Under the pieces are notes generated by a model. That model did not search any database. It saw only the letters and a list, made by a program, of their open reading frames with translations, and was not told where the DNA came from. Source: Clostridia bacterium (GTDB taxonomy: Bacteria; Bacillota; Clostridia; Oscillospirales; Acutalibacteraceae). Taken from it: a stretch of 61,341 bases of DNA. The first letter of the stretch is position 1. The number at the start of each line of letters is the position of its first letter. The stretch spans positions 1-61,341 of the forward strand of contig JAFXBG010000012.1 in the NCBI GenBank assembly GCA_017521925.1, written 5' to 3'. The translations under genes and the position numbers were made by a program. This document shows, one piece after another, positions 1 through 8,092 of this stretch.

Positions 1-301
1 GAACGAAGTAGTTGTCGGCAAAAGCAGTGGGGAAGCAGTTGCCGAAAACCTTGTGGTCGTATATTTCGTGAGCATATAGTGCCTTGGCATTTGCCGATGT
101 GGTGCTAGTGTAGGTAATTGTGAAGTCAGGTTTTGGTTGAGGATTAATAATTATGGCAATCACAAGGCAGGCGGCAAAGGCGACTGCGGCAACCTTTATG
201 GTTGTAATTACGAAGCTGCTTTTTGGTTTGTAACTTTCTGCCTCGCTTATAAGCTCGTCGTCAATAAAGCTCATAGCTTTGGACATTCTTGAAACACTCA
301 T
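1..301 (-). CDS. Membrane anti-sigma-like protein, N-terminal part (cut by window edge)
   Basis: The frame opens with ATG at 299-301 and runs off the left edge, giving about 100 residues. It starts MSVSRMSKAMSFIDDEL and continues with a short charged cytoplasmic stretch. One hydrophobic segment follows (about residues 34-51, VAAVAFAACLVIAIII) and then an extracytoplasmic part. A short cytosolic head, one membrane helix and an outer domain, encoded directly after an ECF sigma factor, is the layout of a cognate anti-sigma factor. Its ATG overlaps the sigma stop codon (ATGA), and a GGAGGG ribosome site lies inside the sigma gene, so translation is coupled. I see no zinc-finger anti-sigma motif. 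The role is inferred from position and topology. Confidence 0.6.
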   Translation of the reverse strand, partial: MSVSRMSKAMSFIDDELISEAESYKPKSSFVITTIKVAAVAFAACLVIAIIINPQPKPDFTITYTSTTSANAKALYAHEIYDHKVFGNCFPTAFADNYFV

Positions 302-852
302 ATATGCACACCCTCCTTTATAAGATGCTTTTTAAGCCTGTTTCGCGTGTGAAAAAGCAAAGACTTAACCTTGCTTTCGCTGAATTTGTATCGCTTTGCA
401 ATAGAGGAAACCGAGTCGAAGTACCAGTATTTTCGTATAAAAATATTTCGTGAGTCAAACTTTTCTTTTTTTAAAAATTCGCTTATTATCCTTCCGATTT
501 CTTCGTCGTCAAATTTATCACATATAGCTTCGTCGGGTAGGACTTCCTCAAGCTCGGAAAGGGAAATGGTAATGCGTGTATCTCTTTTCTTGGCAAGGTT
601 GTGTTCTAACTTTTTAAGTGAGAGGTTACGTGTGATTTTACAAATAAAAGCCATAAGATTAGATGGTCTTTGGGGAGGTATTATGTTCCATAAGCTTAGG
701 TATGTATCGTTTACGCATTCTTCAGAATCCTCGGTATTTCCTAAAATATTGCCTGCAATACTAAGGCAAAGCTTGCCGTACTTTGAGGCAGTTTCAGTAA
801 TTGCTTCTTCGCTTCGGGAAAAGAAAAGCTCGATAATTTTAGCGTCCTCCAT
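298..852 (-). CDS. ECF-type RNA polymerase sigma-70 factor
   Basis: 184 residues, the usual size of an ECF sigma factor, which directs RNA polymerase to a small regulon. Region 2 is visible around residues 20-90 (NTEDSEECVNDTYLSLWN, then FICKITRNLSL). Region 4 is near the C terminus, with a helix-turn-helix at about 150-180 (SVSSIAKRYKFSESKVKSLL). A GTG codon at 858 also opens the frame. It lies only 2 nt from the GGAG, whereas the ATG at 852 lies 8 nt from it, so 852 is chosen. The downstream coupled gene is a probable membrane anti-sigma. The regulon and signal cannot be told from sequence. Confidence 0.85.
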   Translation of the reverse strand: MEDAKIIELFFSRSEEAITETASKYGKLCLSIAGNILGNTEDSEECVNDTYLSLWNIIPPQRPSNLMAFICKITRNLSLKKLEHNLAKKRDTRITISLSELEEVLPDEAICDKFDDEEIGRIISEFLKKEKFDSRNIFIRKYWYFDSVSSIAKRYKFSESKVKSLLFHTRNRLKKHLIKEGVHI

Positions 853-910
853 AATCACCCCTCCTTACTTCCTTTTAATAGAATTATACAATAATTAGTT
901 AATATTGCAA

Positions 911-1369
911 TTAGTCTATTGAAAAATAATAGTAAAGCACTTGGCTTGAAATAACATCTGAGATATCGTCAAAAGCCTCTACCTTGTTGAATTTCTTTAC
1001 GATTCGGTAATCCCCTTGTGGAAGCTCACCATATATGTAGTTCCAATCTATTTTGAAATCTTTGCTTGAGTTTGGATGAATGATATAGGCTATGGTAAAT
1101 ACGACGTGGTCGTTAAGGGCAGGAACTTCTTGCCATTGCTCGTTTGTGTATGTTTCAATACCATAATCTGCACCATAAACAAAATCATAAGTACTGCTGT
1201 TGTTGGTAATTATCAGAGTTATGCCTGTAGGGGTTAACGTATCATTTTTTAGAGATAGCTCGATTTCATTGGGAACGGTCGTATTATTGTTGCATCCGCC
1301 AACACATAAAAGCATAGCCGTAAGTATAATAAATATCAGAATGTATTTTGTTGTTAGATTGCGTTTCAT
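911..1369 (-). CDS. Secreted lipoprotein with Ig-like fold domain
   Basis: 152 residues. A lipoprotein signal (positive start MKRNLTTKY, hydrophobic stretch, then VGGC with the lipidated Cys at about residue 26) implies export and anchoring to the outer face of the membrane. The rest is a short beta-rich domain; the segment ending GELPQGDYRIVKKF resembles small immunoglobulin-like domains found in Bacillota lipoproteins. The frame also opens at a TTG (1387), but AAAGGTGG sits correctly for the ATG at 1369, so that start is used. It reads in the same direction as the sigma/anti-sigma pair downstream, 58 bp before the sigma start. Function unknown. Confidence 0.65.
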   Translation of the reverse strand: MKRNLTTKYILIFIILTAMLLCVGGCNNNTTVPNEIELSLKNDTLTPTGITLIITNNSSTYDFVYGADYGIETYTNEQWQEVPALNDHVVFTIAYIIHPNSSKDFKIDWNYIYGELPQGDYRIVKKFNKVEAFDDISDVISSQVLYYYFSID

Positions 1370-1456
1370 AATATAACCACCTTTCAATAATAAAGTACGG
1401 AAATATGTGGTTAAGGTTGCAGGTGTTTACAAATAAAAGAAGTTGAATATGTAATT

Positions 1457-1478
1457 CGTAGGGACGCCTGCCCCTACG
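1457..1478. repeat. Small intergenic inverted repeat
   Basis: CGTAGGG and CCCTACG (1457-1463 and 1472-1478) form a 7-bp stem around an 8-nt GC-rich loop, in the gap between the lipoprotein gene and the transketolase terminator. It has no T-tract, so it is not an obvious terminator. It may be a small interspersed palindrome. Confidence 0.4.
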
Positions 1479-1510
1479 GATATTATATTAACATTCAAAT
1501 AATAAAAAAT

Positions 1511-1536
1511 ATCCCGCCGTTAATAAAACGACGGGA
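1511..1536 (-). terminator. Terminator of the transketolase operon
   Basis: Read on the minus strand, an ATCCCG..CGT / ACG..CGGGAT stem (one mismatch) with a 7-nt loop is followed by ATATTTTTTATT. It lies 42 bp after the transketolase stop codon. A near-identical hairpin ends pheT at 36099-36125. Confidence 0.75.
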
Positions 1537-1577
1537 TAAAATGTGCTTTATAATAGGCGGAAATACCCTGCCCGTGG

Positions 1578-2522
1578 TTAACGGGCTAGTTCCTCGCGGA
1601 TAACGTCTGCGATACCTGTTTCAGTAAGACCGAACTTCTCTAAAAGTTCCCAAGCGGGGCCTGAGTAGCCGTATCTGTCATAAACGCCAACCTTGCGAAC
1701 CTTAACGGGGCACTCCTCGCTTGTTACCTCTAAAACTGCATCGCCGAGGCCGCCGATAACGTTGTGCTCTTCAACAGTGATAATTTTGCCTGTTTCCTTA
1801 GCGGCTTTGATGATAATATCACGGTCAATGGGCTTGATGGTGTGGATGTTAATAAGGCGAACGCTGTAGCCTTCTTCCTGAAGCTTAAGGCAGGCTTTTC
1901 TACACTCGTTAACAACAAGACCTGTAGCAATAACTGTAATGTCATTACCCTCCTGAAGGGTGATACCCTTACCAAGCTCAAACTCGTAAGTATCGGGGTC
2001 GTTGAAAGAGTCAATAGCAAGTCTGCCAAGACGGATATAAACAGGGCCAACATGCTCGATAGCAGCCTTAGCTGCTGCCTTCATTTCCCAGTGGTCAGCA
2101 GGACAGAGAACTGTCATACCGGGGATAGTACGCATAAGGGCAACGTCCTCAAGGCACTGGTGAGTAGCACCGTCTTCGCCTGTGGAAATACCTGCGTGGC
2201 TGCCTGCGATTTTAACGTTTAAGTGGGGGTAACCAACGGAGTTACGAATCTGCTCGTAAGCTCTGCCTGTTGCAAACATTGCAAAAGAAGCAGCAACGGG
2301 AATTTTACCTGCTGAAGCTAAACCTGCGGAAACACAAATCATATTGCCTTCTGCAATACCGCAGTCAAAAAATCTTTCGGGGAATTCTTTCTTGAAAATA
2401 GATGTCTTGGTAGCACCTGCAAGGTCAGCATCAAGAACAATAATATCTTCGTTAGTTTTAGCAAGCTCGCAAAGAGCCTCGCCAAAGCTTTCTCTGGTTG
2501 CTTTTGTTACGATATCTGCCAT
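1578..2522 (-). CDS. Transketolase, C-terminal subunit
   Basis: 314 residues covering the pyrimidine-binding and C-terminal domains of transketolase. These work with a separate thiamine-diphosphate N-terminal subunit in the non-oxidative pentose phosphate pathway. Visible family features are the start region ATRESFGEALCELA, GIAEGNMICVSAGLA (catalytic Glu of the Pyr domain), SHAGISTGEDGATHQ and the C-terminal VGVYDRYGYSG. The frame extends upstream to 2615, but that part overlaps the N-terminal subunit gene. ATG 2522, preceded by GGAGGG and 4 nt after the upstream stop, gives the normal family start MADIVTKATRES. Split transketolases are common in Clostridia and archaea. Confidence 0.93.
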   Translation of the reverse strand: MADIVTKATRESFGEALCELAKTNEDIIVLDADLAGATKTSIFKKEFPERFFDCGIAEGNMICVSAGLASAGKIPVAASFAMFATGRAYEQIRNSVGYPHLNVKIAGSHAGISTGEDGATHQCLEDVALMRTIPGMTVLCPADHWEMKAAAKAAIEHVGPVYIRLGRLAIDSFNDPDTYEFELGKGITLQEGNDITVIATGLVVNECRKACLKLQEEGYSVRLINIHTIKPIDRDIIIKAAKETGKIITVEEHNVIGGLGDAVLEVTSEECPVKVRKVGVYDRYGYSGPAWELLEKFGLTETGIADVIREELAR

Positions 2523-2526
2523 GAGC

Positions 2527-3369
2527 TTAACCCTCCAATTCCTTAAGCTGAGCCTCAAGCTCCGCGATAGCTTTTTCATACTCGTCTTTGTTGGGGCCTT
2601 TGCCGTGCCAGTCAACCTGGTCTTCCATAAAGCTTACGCCCTTGCCCTTAACAGTAGCGGCAAGAATAGCAGTGGGCTTGCCCTTAACTTCCTTAGCCTT
2701 GTTAAATGCGGCTTCAATATCGTCAAAGCAATGGCCGTTGATTTTGATAACCTCAAAACCAAAGCTTTCGAATTTTTTATCAAGAGGCTCAATACCGCAA
2801 ACGTCTGATACCTTACCGTCAATCTGAAGACCGTTCATATCAACGATTACTACAAGGTTGTCAAGCTTGTTGTGAGCGGCAAACATAGCTGCCTCCCAAA
2901 CCTGACCCTCTTCGCATTCACCGTCGCCTAAAACTGTGTAAACGCGGTAGGGGTTATTGTCAATCTTAGAAGCCAGAGCCATACCGCAAGCGGCAGAAAT
3001 ACCCTGACCCAAAGAGCCTGTGCTCATATCGATACCGGGGGTTTTGTTCATATCGGGGTGACCCTGAAGCATAGCACCAACGTGTCTCAGCTTTGAGATT
3101 TCTTCCCAACCGAAGAAGCCCTTAAGTGCCAGAATAGCATAAAGGCTGGGGCAGCAGTGACCCTTGGAAAGAACAAAACGGTCGCGGTTTTTCATCTTAG
3201 GATTGGTGGGATCTACATTCATTTCGTTAAAATAAAGGTAGGTCATAATGTCTGCGGCTGAAAGAGAGCCGCCGGGATGGCCTGATTTAGCGTGGAATGT
3301 ACCTTCAACGGCACCCATTCTTGCTTTACAGGCGAGCTTTTTAAGCTCGGTTTTCTGAGTGTTCTGCAT
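2527..3369 (-). CDS. Transketolase, N-terminal (thiamine-diphosphate) subunit
   Basis: 280 residues, the TPP-binding half of transketolase. Signature motifs include AKSGHPGGSLSAADI near residue 30, VLSKGHCCPSLYAIL, GSLGQGISAACGMALA, and the GDGE...N metal/TPP motif (TVLGDGECEEGQVWEAAMFA) near residues 140-160. It pairs with the C-terminal subunit encoded 4 nt downstream to form the active enzyme. The frame opens earlier (3411), but GGAGGAATTGCT directly precedes ATG 3369, which gives MQNTQKTELKKLA. It is the first gene of the two-gene operon. Confidence 0.93.
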   Translation of the reverse strand: MQNTQKTELKKLACKARMGAVEGTFHAKSGHPGGSLSAADIMTYLYFNEMNVDPTNPKMKNRDRFVLSKGHCCPSLYAILALKGFFGWEEISKLRHVGAMLQGHPDMNKTPGIDMSTGSLGQGISAACGMALASKIDNNPYRVYTVLGDGECEEGQVWEAAMFAAHNKLDNLVVIVDMNGLQIDGKVSDVCGIEPLDKKFESFGFEVIKINGHCFDDIEAAFNKAKEVKGKPTAILAATVKGKGVSFMEDQVDWHGKGPNKDEYEKAIAELEAQLKELEG

Positions 3370-3433
3370 AGCAATTCCTCCTATTGAACAGTTTAATAGT
3401 AGTATTAGCAATATTATATTACCACAATTTTGT

Positions 3434-3466
3434 AACCTTTATTTTCTTTTAAGAAAAATAAAGGTT
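3434..3466 (+). terminator. AT-rich hairpin with T-tract between divergent genes
   Basis: AACCTTTATTTTCTT and AAGAAAAATAAAGGTT pair with one bulge and, on the plus strand, run into TTTTTT. No plus-strand gene lies upstream, so it may stop stray transcription entering coaX. On the minus strand it sits in the transketolase leader without a T-tract. Confidence 0.4.
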
Positions 3467-3525
3467 TTTTAATGTAAAATTTACCGTCGTTTTGTGTTGC
3501 TTTTTCGTCGATAACAACTATAGAC

Positions 3526-3554
3526 TTGAATTATTGGTTGGTTTAAAATATAAT
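3526..3554 (+). promoter_or_regulatory. Promoter of coaX operon
   Basis: TTGAAT at 3526-3531, a 17-bp spacer, then TATAAT at 3549-3554. The ATG at 3553 that opens the longest coaX frame overlaps this -10 box, which supports the downstream start at 3571. Confidence 0.7.
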
Positions 3555-3570
3555 GATAGTGGTGATATTT

Positions 3571-4338
3571 ATGTTATTAGTATTTGACGTTGGCAACACA
3601 AATATTAAACTTGGTCTTTTTAAAGGCGACAAGCTTTCGATGATTGCCCGTACATCAACTGTTGAAAGTAAAACAGGCGACGAGCTTGCGTTGGAAATTA
3701 AGGGCATAATTGAGGTGTACGGCTTTGATATAAATGCCGTTGAGGGTATAATTATCAGTAGCGTTGTGCCTCAGGTGTTAACTGCACTTAAAAGAGCTGT
3801 TAAGCTGCTTTTTAAAATGGAGCCTCTGGTAGTTGGTCCCGGACTTAAAACAGGCATTAACCTTAAGATAGATAACCCTGCATCAGCAGGTGCAGATTTA
3901 GTGACAGGCTGTGTTGGTGCGGCAGAGATGTATAAACTGCCTTGTATCGCCATAAGTATGGGTACAGCCACCACGGTTTTTGTTATTGACGAAAACAAAT
4001 CTATGATTGGCGGTGCCATTATCCCCGGTGTGGGTACATCCCTTAACGCACTTGTCAAGGAGGGTGCATTGCTTCCCTCTGTTGGTATTCATGCACCTGA
4101 AAAGGTAGTGGGTAAGAATACCGACGAGTGTATGCGTTCGGGTATTGTTATCGGCACAGCATCTATGATAGACGGAATGATTGACCGAATTGAACAGGAA
4201 ACAGGCTTTAAATGCTCACTTGTTGCTACGGGCGGTCTGGCTGCAGAGATTGTACCAAGCTGCAAGCACAAAATTGAGCTGAGAGATGACCTGATGCTTC
4301 AGGGCCTCAGACTTATATACGAAAAAAATAAAAAATAA
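3571..4338 (+). CDS. coaX: Type III pantothenate kinase
   Basis: 255 residues. It phosphorylates pantothenate in the first step of coenzyme A synthesis. It shows the ASKHA-fold P-loop DVGNTNIKLG at residues 6-15, the NPASAGAD segment near 100-107, and AISMGTATTVFVID (phosphate 2 motif) near 125-138, followed by GGAIIPGVGTSLNAL, all typical of CoaX rather than CoaA. Start MLLVFDVGNTN at 3571 is preceded by GGTGAT and avoids overlap with the promoter -10. The next genes (ECF S component, birA) share direction and probably transcription. Confidence 0.95.
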   Translation: MLLVFDVGNTNIKLGLFKGDKLSMIARTSTVESKTGDELALEIKGIIEVYGFDINAVEGIIISSVVPQVLTALKRAVKLLFKMEPLVVGPGLKTGINLKIDNPASAGADLVTGCVGAAEMYKLPCIAISMGTATTVFVIDENKSMIGGAIIPGVGTSLNALVKEGALLPSVGIHAPEKVVGKNTDECMRSGIVIGTASMIDGMIDRIEQETGFKCSLVATGGLAAEIVPSCKHKIELRDDLMLQGLRLIYEKNKK

Positions 4339-4395
4339 AATCTTTTTCTTAGGTTATTTGCAGGGGTTGCCCTGTAAAAATAAATATTTTAAAGC

Positions 4396-4418
4396 ATCTC
4401 ACTCCGAAAGGTGGAGAT
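4396..4418 (+). other. Small leader hairpin before the ECF S component
   Basis: ATCTC (4396-4400) pairs with GAGAT (4414-4418) around an internal CC-GAAA-GG stem-loop, with a bulge and a T-T mismatch. It ends 16 nt before the start codon and just before the AGGAGG ribosome site. It does not match a riboswitch I know; a role in translation is speculative. Confidence 0.3.
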
Positions 4419-4434
4419 AGCAGGAGGAATTTTT

Positions 4435-5049
4435 ATGAGTACACGAAGAAAATCAACCATTAACCCCATGGTGGTAGAGATGACTATGACCGCATTATTG
4501 GCGGCATTAATCATTCTGATGACCTTTACACCTATCGGCTATATTCCCATAGGCCCTGTAAAGATGACTCTTATCACTCTGCCTGTTGCAGTTGGCAGCA
4601 TTGTTCTTGGCAAAAGAAGCGGTCTTATTTTAGGCGCTGTTTTTGGTCTTACAAGTTTTTATACCTGCTTTGGTATGGATGCTTTAGGTAATATTCTTTT
4701 GGGTGTTAATCCGTTTTTCACCTTTTTGATGTGCGTTGTGCCCCGACTTTTGTGCGGATTTTTACCTGCACTTATTTATGATGCAATCAGCAAAAAAGGT
4801 ACCAAGAGGACTATGCTTGCAATTCCCGTTGCAGGTGCAAGTGTTGCAATTATCAACACAGTTTTATTTTTAGGCTCTATGTGGCTTTTCTTCGCAGAAA
4901 ATATTACTGAGCTTGTAGGTGTGCAAAGCATATTTGCTTTATTTGCCGCTTTTGCAGGTACTAACGGACTTATTGAAATTGCAGTAAACATTGTAGTAGG
5001 TACTGCTATCTGTAAGCCTTTAACTTTAGTAAAGAAAAAATTAGTATGA
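4435..5049 (+). CDS. ECF transporter S component, probably vitamin (pantothenate or biotin)
   Basis: 204 residues, strongly hydrophobic with about six membrane helices. The pattern TPIGYIPIGPVKMTLITLP followed by VAVGSIVLGKRSGLILGAVFGLTSF is typical of ECF substrate-binding (S) proteins, which share an energising ECF module encoded elsewhere. Start ATG 4435 has AGGAGG at the right distance; the frame opens 24 nt earlier without a site. Neighbours give two hints: coaX upstream suggests pantothenate, and the 4-bp overlap with birA downstream suggests biotin. I slightly favour a PanT-like role, but the substrate is not settled by the sequence. Confidence 0.85.
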   Translation: MSTRRKSTINPMVVEMTMTALLAALIILMTFTPIGYIPIGPVKMTLITLPVAVGSIVLGKRSGLILGAVFGLTSFYTCFGMDALGNILLGVNPFFTFLMCVVPRLLCGFLPALIYDAISKKGTKRTMLAIPVAGASVAIINTVLFLGSMWLFFAENITELVGVQSIFALFAAFAGTNGLIEIAVNIVVGTAICKPLTLVKKKLV

Positions 5050-5759
5050 TAAATTTCCCCTTAGATACTGTATATCTTGAGTCGGTTGACTCTACAAACA
5101 GCTACCTTAAAAGAATAATCAAAGAAAGCGGACTTTCAAAGGGTATGGCGGTTATGGCAAAAAGCCAGACCGCAGGCAGAGGCAGGCTTGGGCGAAGCTG
5201 GCTGAGTAATCCTCGTGATACTCTTTGTATGAGCATTGGTGTTAAAAATGACTACGCCGAGGGCTTTACCTTGCTGGCGGCGTTAGCGGTGTATGAGGCT
5301 TTAAAGCCTTTTTGCTCAGATAAAAACCTGCAGATAAAATGGCCCAACGATATTATCGCGGAAAATAAAAAGCTTTGCGGTATTCTTTGTGAGCGGGTTG
5401 ATGAATATACTGTTATTGGTATAGGGATAAATGTAAACGACAAAAGCTTTGTCAGTGAAATTGAGCATAAGGCTACGTCACTTTACCTTTTAAGCGGCAA
5501 GGAAAACGATGTTTCTGATATTTTTAAAGCTGTTAATTCAGCCTTTGAAAACGTGCTTACAAAGTATGATTTTGCTTTTTCAAAAGATGCAAAAGAAGCT
5601 TACACAAAGCTCTGTGCAAACTTAGGAAAGTCAGTTGCAACCGAAACCAAAAGCGGTGTAGCCGTGGGTATTGGTGATGATGGTTCTTTGCAGATAAAAA
5701 GCGGTGACGAAGTTTTTAACGTATCTTCTGGTGAGGTAGCGGTTCATAATATATATTAA
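5046..5759 (+). CDS. birA: Biotin--[acetyl-CoA-carboxylase] ligase, monofunctional
   Basis: 237 residues. It activates biotin to biotinyl-AMP and attaches it to biotin carboxyl carrier proteins. It starts directly with the catalytic domain: ESVDSTNSYLK at 12-22, the biotinyl-AMP loop AGRGRLGRSW near 46-55, IKWPNDI near 98-104 and GIGINVN near 126-132. There is no N-terminal winged helix, so unlike bifunctional BirA it should not act as a repressor. ATG overlaps the stop of the S-component gene (ATGA), so translation is coupled. Confidence 0.93.
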   Translation: MINFPLDTVYLESVDSTNSYLKRIIKESGLSKGMAVMAKSQTAGRGRLGRSWLSNPRDTLCMSIGVKNDYAEGFTLLAALAVYEALKPFCSDKNLQIKWPNDIIAENKKLCGILCERVDEYTVIGIGINVNDKSFVSEIEHKATSLYLLSGKENDVSDIFKAVNSAFENVLTKYDFAFSKDAKEAYTKLCANLGKSVATETKSGVAVGIGDDGSLQIKSGDEVFNVSSGEVAVHNIY

Positions 5760-5772
5760 GGAGAGGTTTTAT

Positions 5773-6279
5773 ATGAGTTTTAAAGAAATTGACATCAAGG
5801 AACTTAAGTTCAGCCCTTTTGAAAAAATCGGCAAGCAGTGGATGCTTATTACTGCAGGCAATGAGGATTCTTTCAATACTATGACCGCTTCATGGGGCGG
5901 ACTTGGAGTTTTGTGGAACAAAAATGTTGCTTTTACATTTATAAGACCTTCAAGATACACCTTTGAATTCTGCGAAAGAGAAGAATACTTCACCCTTACA
6001 TTCTTCCCTGAGGAGTATAGAAAGGCCCTGAGCTTCTGCGGTACAAAATCCGGCAGAGATTATGACAAATGCAAGGAAACAGGACTGACTCCCGTTTTTT
6101 CGGCAGAGGCTCCTTATTTTGAAGAAGCCGAGCTTACCTTAGTCTGCAAAAAGCTTTATGCTCAGGATATGGATAAGACTTGCGTTATTGACAGTGCAGT
6201 GCTTACAAACTACGGCGAAGCTGAGCCTATGCACAAAATGTATGTAGGCGAAATCGTAAAGGCTTTGATTAAAGAATAA
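5773..6279 (+). CDS. Flavin reductase-like FMN-binding protein
   Basis: 168 residues. The fold is that of the flavin-reductase-like family, which bind FMN and reduce flavin with NAD(P)H or act as small flavoproteins. Visible landmarks are MLITAGNEDSFNTMTASWGG at 24-43 (FMN-binding strand-turn), FIRPSRYTFEFCE and HKMYVGEIV at the C terminus. The ribosome site is AGGAGAGG before ATG 5773, 13 bp after birA, so it is probably the last gene of the coaX operon. The electron partner is unknown. Confidence 0.85.
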   Translation: MSFKEIDIKELKFSPFEKIGKQWMLITAGNEDSFNTMTASWGGLGVLWNKNVAFTFIRPSRYTFEFCEREEYFTLTFFPEEYRKALSFCGTKSGRDYDKCKETGLTPVFSAEAPYFEEAELTLVCKKLYAQDMDKTCVIDSAVLTNYGEAEPMHKMYVGEIVKALIKE

Positions 6280-6290
6280 TTGCATAAAAA

Positions 6291-6327
6291 TCCCTCTGTG
6301 TGTTTAAGTTACACAGAGGGGTTTTTT
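6291..6327 (+). terminator. Terminator after the coaX-birA operon
   Basis: TCCCTCTGTGT pairs with ACACAGAGGG(G) over a short loop and is followed by TTTTTT. Confidence 0.85.
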
Positions 6328-6347
6328 ATTTAATGCATATATAATTA

Positions 6348-7880
6348 TTAAACAGGCTGATTGCCATTAAGTATGAGAAGTGTACTGTCAGAAACTGAGC
6401 CGTTTTTGAAGCGGCAACCGCTTACAGAACAATTCTGAACTGTACCGTTATTAGTTTCACAGATATTGCCCATACCTCTATTGTTGCAACCGCCCCAGCG
6501 GCGCATAAGGGTTGTATTTTCAACACGACAGTTTTTAACTGTGCCGTTGTTAAGGCCTGTAATACCGCCAAGGTATTCGGAATCACCAAGCTGAACCTTG
6601 GAGTTTTTTACTGTAACGTTTTCGATTGTGCCGTTGTTATGCTTAGAAATCACAGCACTGCCGGAAAGTTCGCTGTTATCGCTCCATACAGTAGCATTAT
6701 CTACTGTGAGGTTTTTAACTGTACCGTTATTGCCGATTGAACCAAAAAGTCCCTGAACCTTGCCTGAATCGTTGCCTTCAATATCAGCATCAAAATTTAA
6801 ATTGCTGATTGTATAACCCTGACCGTCAAAGGTGCCGTTAAACTGAACATTTTTTGTACCAATCATTTCTCTGTGTTTAAAGTTTTCACCCTTGCAGTCG
6901 ATGTCGTTTGTAAGAATGTAGTTTCCGTTTACATATTCGTCTTTGCCGCTGTTAACCATAGCAGACATCAGACAAAGGTCGTCGTAGTTTTCTACCATAT
7001 AGTTGCCGTTTTCATCTTTATCAAGAGGAATAATGAAGGTGCGGCTCTTGTTGTCATCTTCAGTAGCAAACCACTGGTTAACGTTAATTGTCTTAACGCC
7101 TTCATCTGTACCGCCCTGAAGCTGTTCAATGGTAATGGATTCGCACTTCCAGCCCTTAGCAGCAACCATAACGCCGTCAAGCGTAATGTTGATGGACTCA
7201 AGCTTGTCAAAGGGAGCATAAATCATTGTAACTGATGTGCCGCCTCTTTCGTAGTGGTTAAAGGGATCTGCACAGGGCAGAACAATACGGCTGTCTTTGG
7301 ATGTGTTTACTGTATTGGAGCTTTCGCCGTTTGTGCCGTTAAGTGTAACATTAACGTTAAGGTCTGTGCCTGCGTTTTTTACGTCAGCAGTTTTGATTGT
7401 TACCTTGTACACGTTGTCTGTGACGTAAAAGGTGTACTCGTCTAAATTTTTTATTTTCTGTGCACAGTAGATTTTAACTCCGTTTACTGTGATGGATACA
7501 GGTGTCCACTCATCAAAATATAAGAATTCGTTTACAACACCGTCAAAATAACATCCGTCCATCTCAGTTTTTACTGTAACGCTTTCTATTTTACCTACGT
7601 TTTTGTCTGTAAAGTAAATGGTATGTGTATGAGATGTTGAGTAGCCGAGTCTATCAGCTTTGTGCCAGTCCGTAGAGCCCTCTGTGCCGTTTACCTTGAC
7701 GTAAACCATATTATCTGTGTTATCCCAAATTTCGAATGTACATTTGTATTCGATTTCATCATTTGCTGCCGAAGCAGTAAGGGTAAAGGCTGACATTGCG
7801 GATAAAGCAGTAATCATTGCAATGATTAAAGCCATTACTCTTGTTGTTTTTCTTGTTTTTGTTCTTAGTGTGTGTTTCAT
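6348..7880 (-). CDS. Secreted PLAT-like / GLUG-repeat surface protein
   Basis: 510 residues. A signal peptide is clear (KTTRVMALIIAMITALSAMS, then ASA at about 36-38). Two related beta domains follow (about 42-140 and 150-255). Each has a DN/AG...V.VNGT pattern and ends with a WTPVSITV or WKCESITI strand, resembling PLAT/LH2 lipid- or protein-binding domains. After a linker, residues 300-500 form GLUG-type repeats (NGTFDGQGYTISNLNF, NNGTVKNLTV, NNGTIENVTV, NNGTVKNCRV, NNGTVQNCSV) expected to build a right-handed beta helix. Start ATG 7880 has GGAGTAAT. It probably binds surfaces or polysaccharide; no catalytic domain seen, no dockerin and no LPXTG. Confidence 0.75.
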   Translation of the reverse strand: MKHTLRTKTRKTTRVMALIIAMITALSAMSAFTLTASAANDEIEYKCTFEIWDNTDNMVYVKVNGTEGSTDWHKADRLGYSTSHTHTIYFTDKNVGKIESVTVKTEMDGCYFDGVVNEFLYFDEWTPVSITVNGVKIYCAQKIKNLDEYTFYVTDNVYKVTIKTADVKNAGTDLNVNVTLNGTNGESSNTVNTSKDSRIVLPCADPFNHYERGGTSVTMIYAPFDKLESINITLDGVMVAAKGWKCESITIEQLQGGTDEGVKTINVNQWFATEDDNKSRTFIIPLDKDENGNYMVENYDDLCLMSAMVNSGKDEYVNGNYILTNDIDCKGENFKHREMIGTKNVQFNGTFDGQGYTISNLNFDADIEGNDSGKVQGLFGSIGNNGTVKNLTVDNATVWSDNSELSGSAVISKHNNGTIENVTVKNSKVQLGDSEYLGGITGLNNGTVKNCRVENTTLMRRWGGCNNRGMGNICETNNGTVQNCSVSGCRFKNGSVSDSTLLILNGNQPV

Positions 7881-8050
7881 TTTGGATTACTCCTTTTCTA
7901 AAAATTTTTTCAGAGGTTTTGTTTTTGTTTTCCTCTGTGACTGTAGAATATCATAATGAAAAATCACTTGCAACAAAATGGGATAAAGGGTAAATTTGAG
8001 GGACGAAAGCGTGTTTTTTAGCCAAAAAGCCTGCTTTTTAACGCAAAAAT

Positions 8051-8078
8051 CCCCTCTATGGCGGGTACCATAGAGGGG
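8051..8078 (-). terminator. Terminator of the ABC transporter gene
   Basis: Perfect 11-bp stem (CCCCTCTATGG / CCATAGAGGGG) with a 6-nt loop. Read on the minus strand it is followed by ATTTTTG. It starts 15 bp after the stop codon. Confidence 0.85.
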
Positions 8079-8092
8079 AGATTTTATATAGG

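Noticed and set aside
371-898. Plus-strand frame of 175 residues over the sigma gene
   Set aside because: It lies opposite the clear ECF sigma factor, has no ribosome site and shows serine-rich shadow composition.
4339-4434. Riboswitch before the ECF S component
   Set aside because: Only a small imperfect hairpin is present; no conserved aptamer core is visible in 96 bp.
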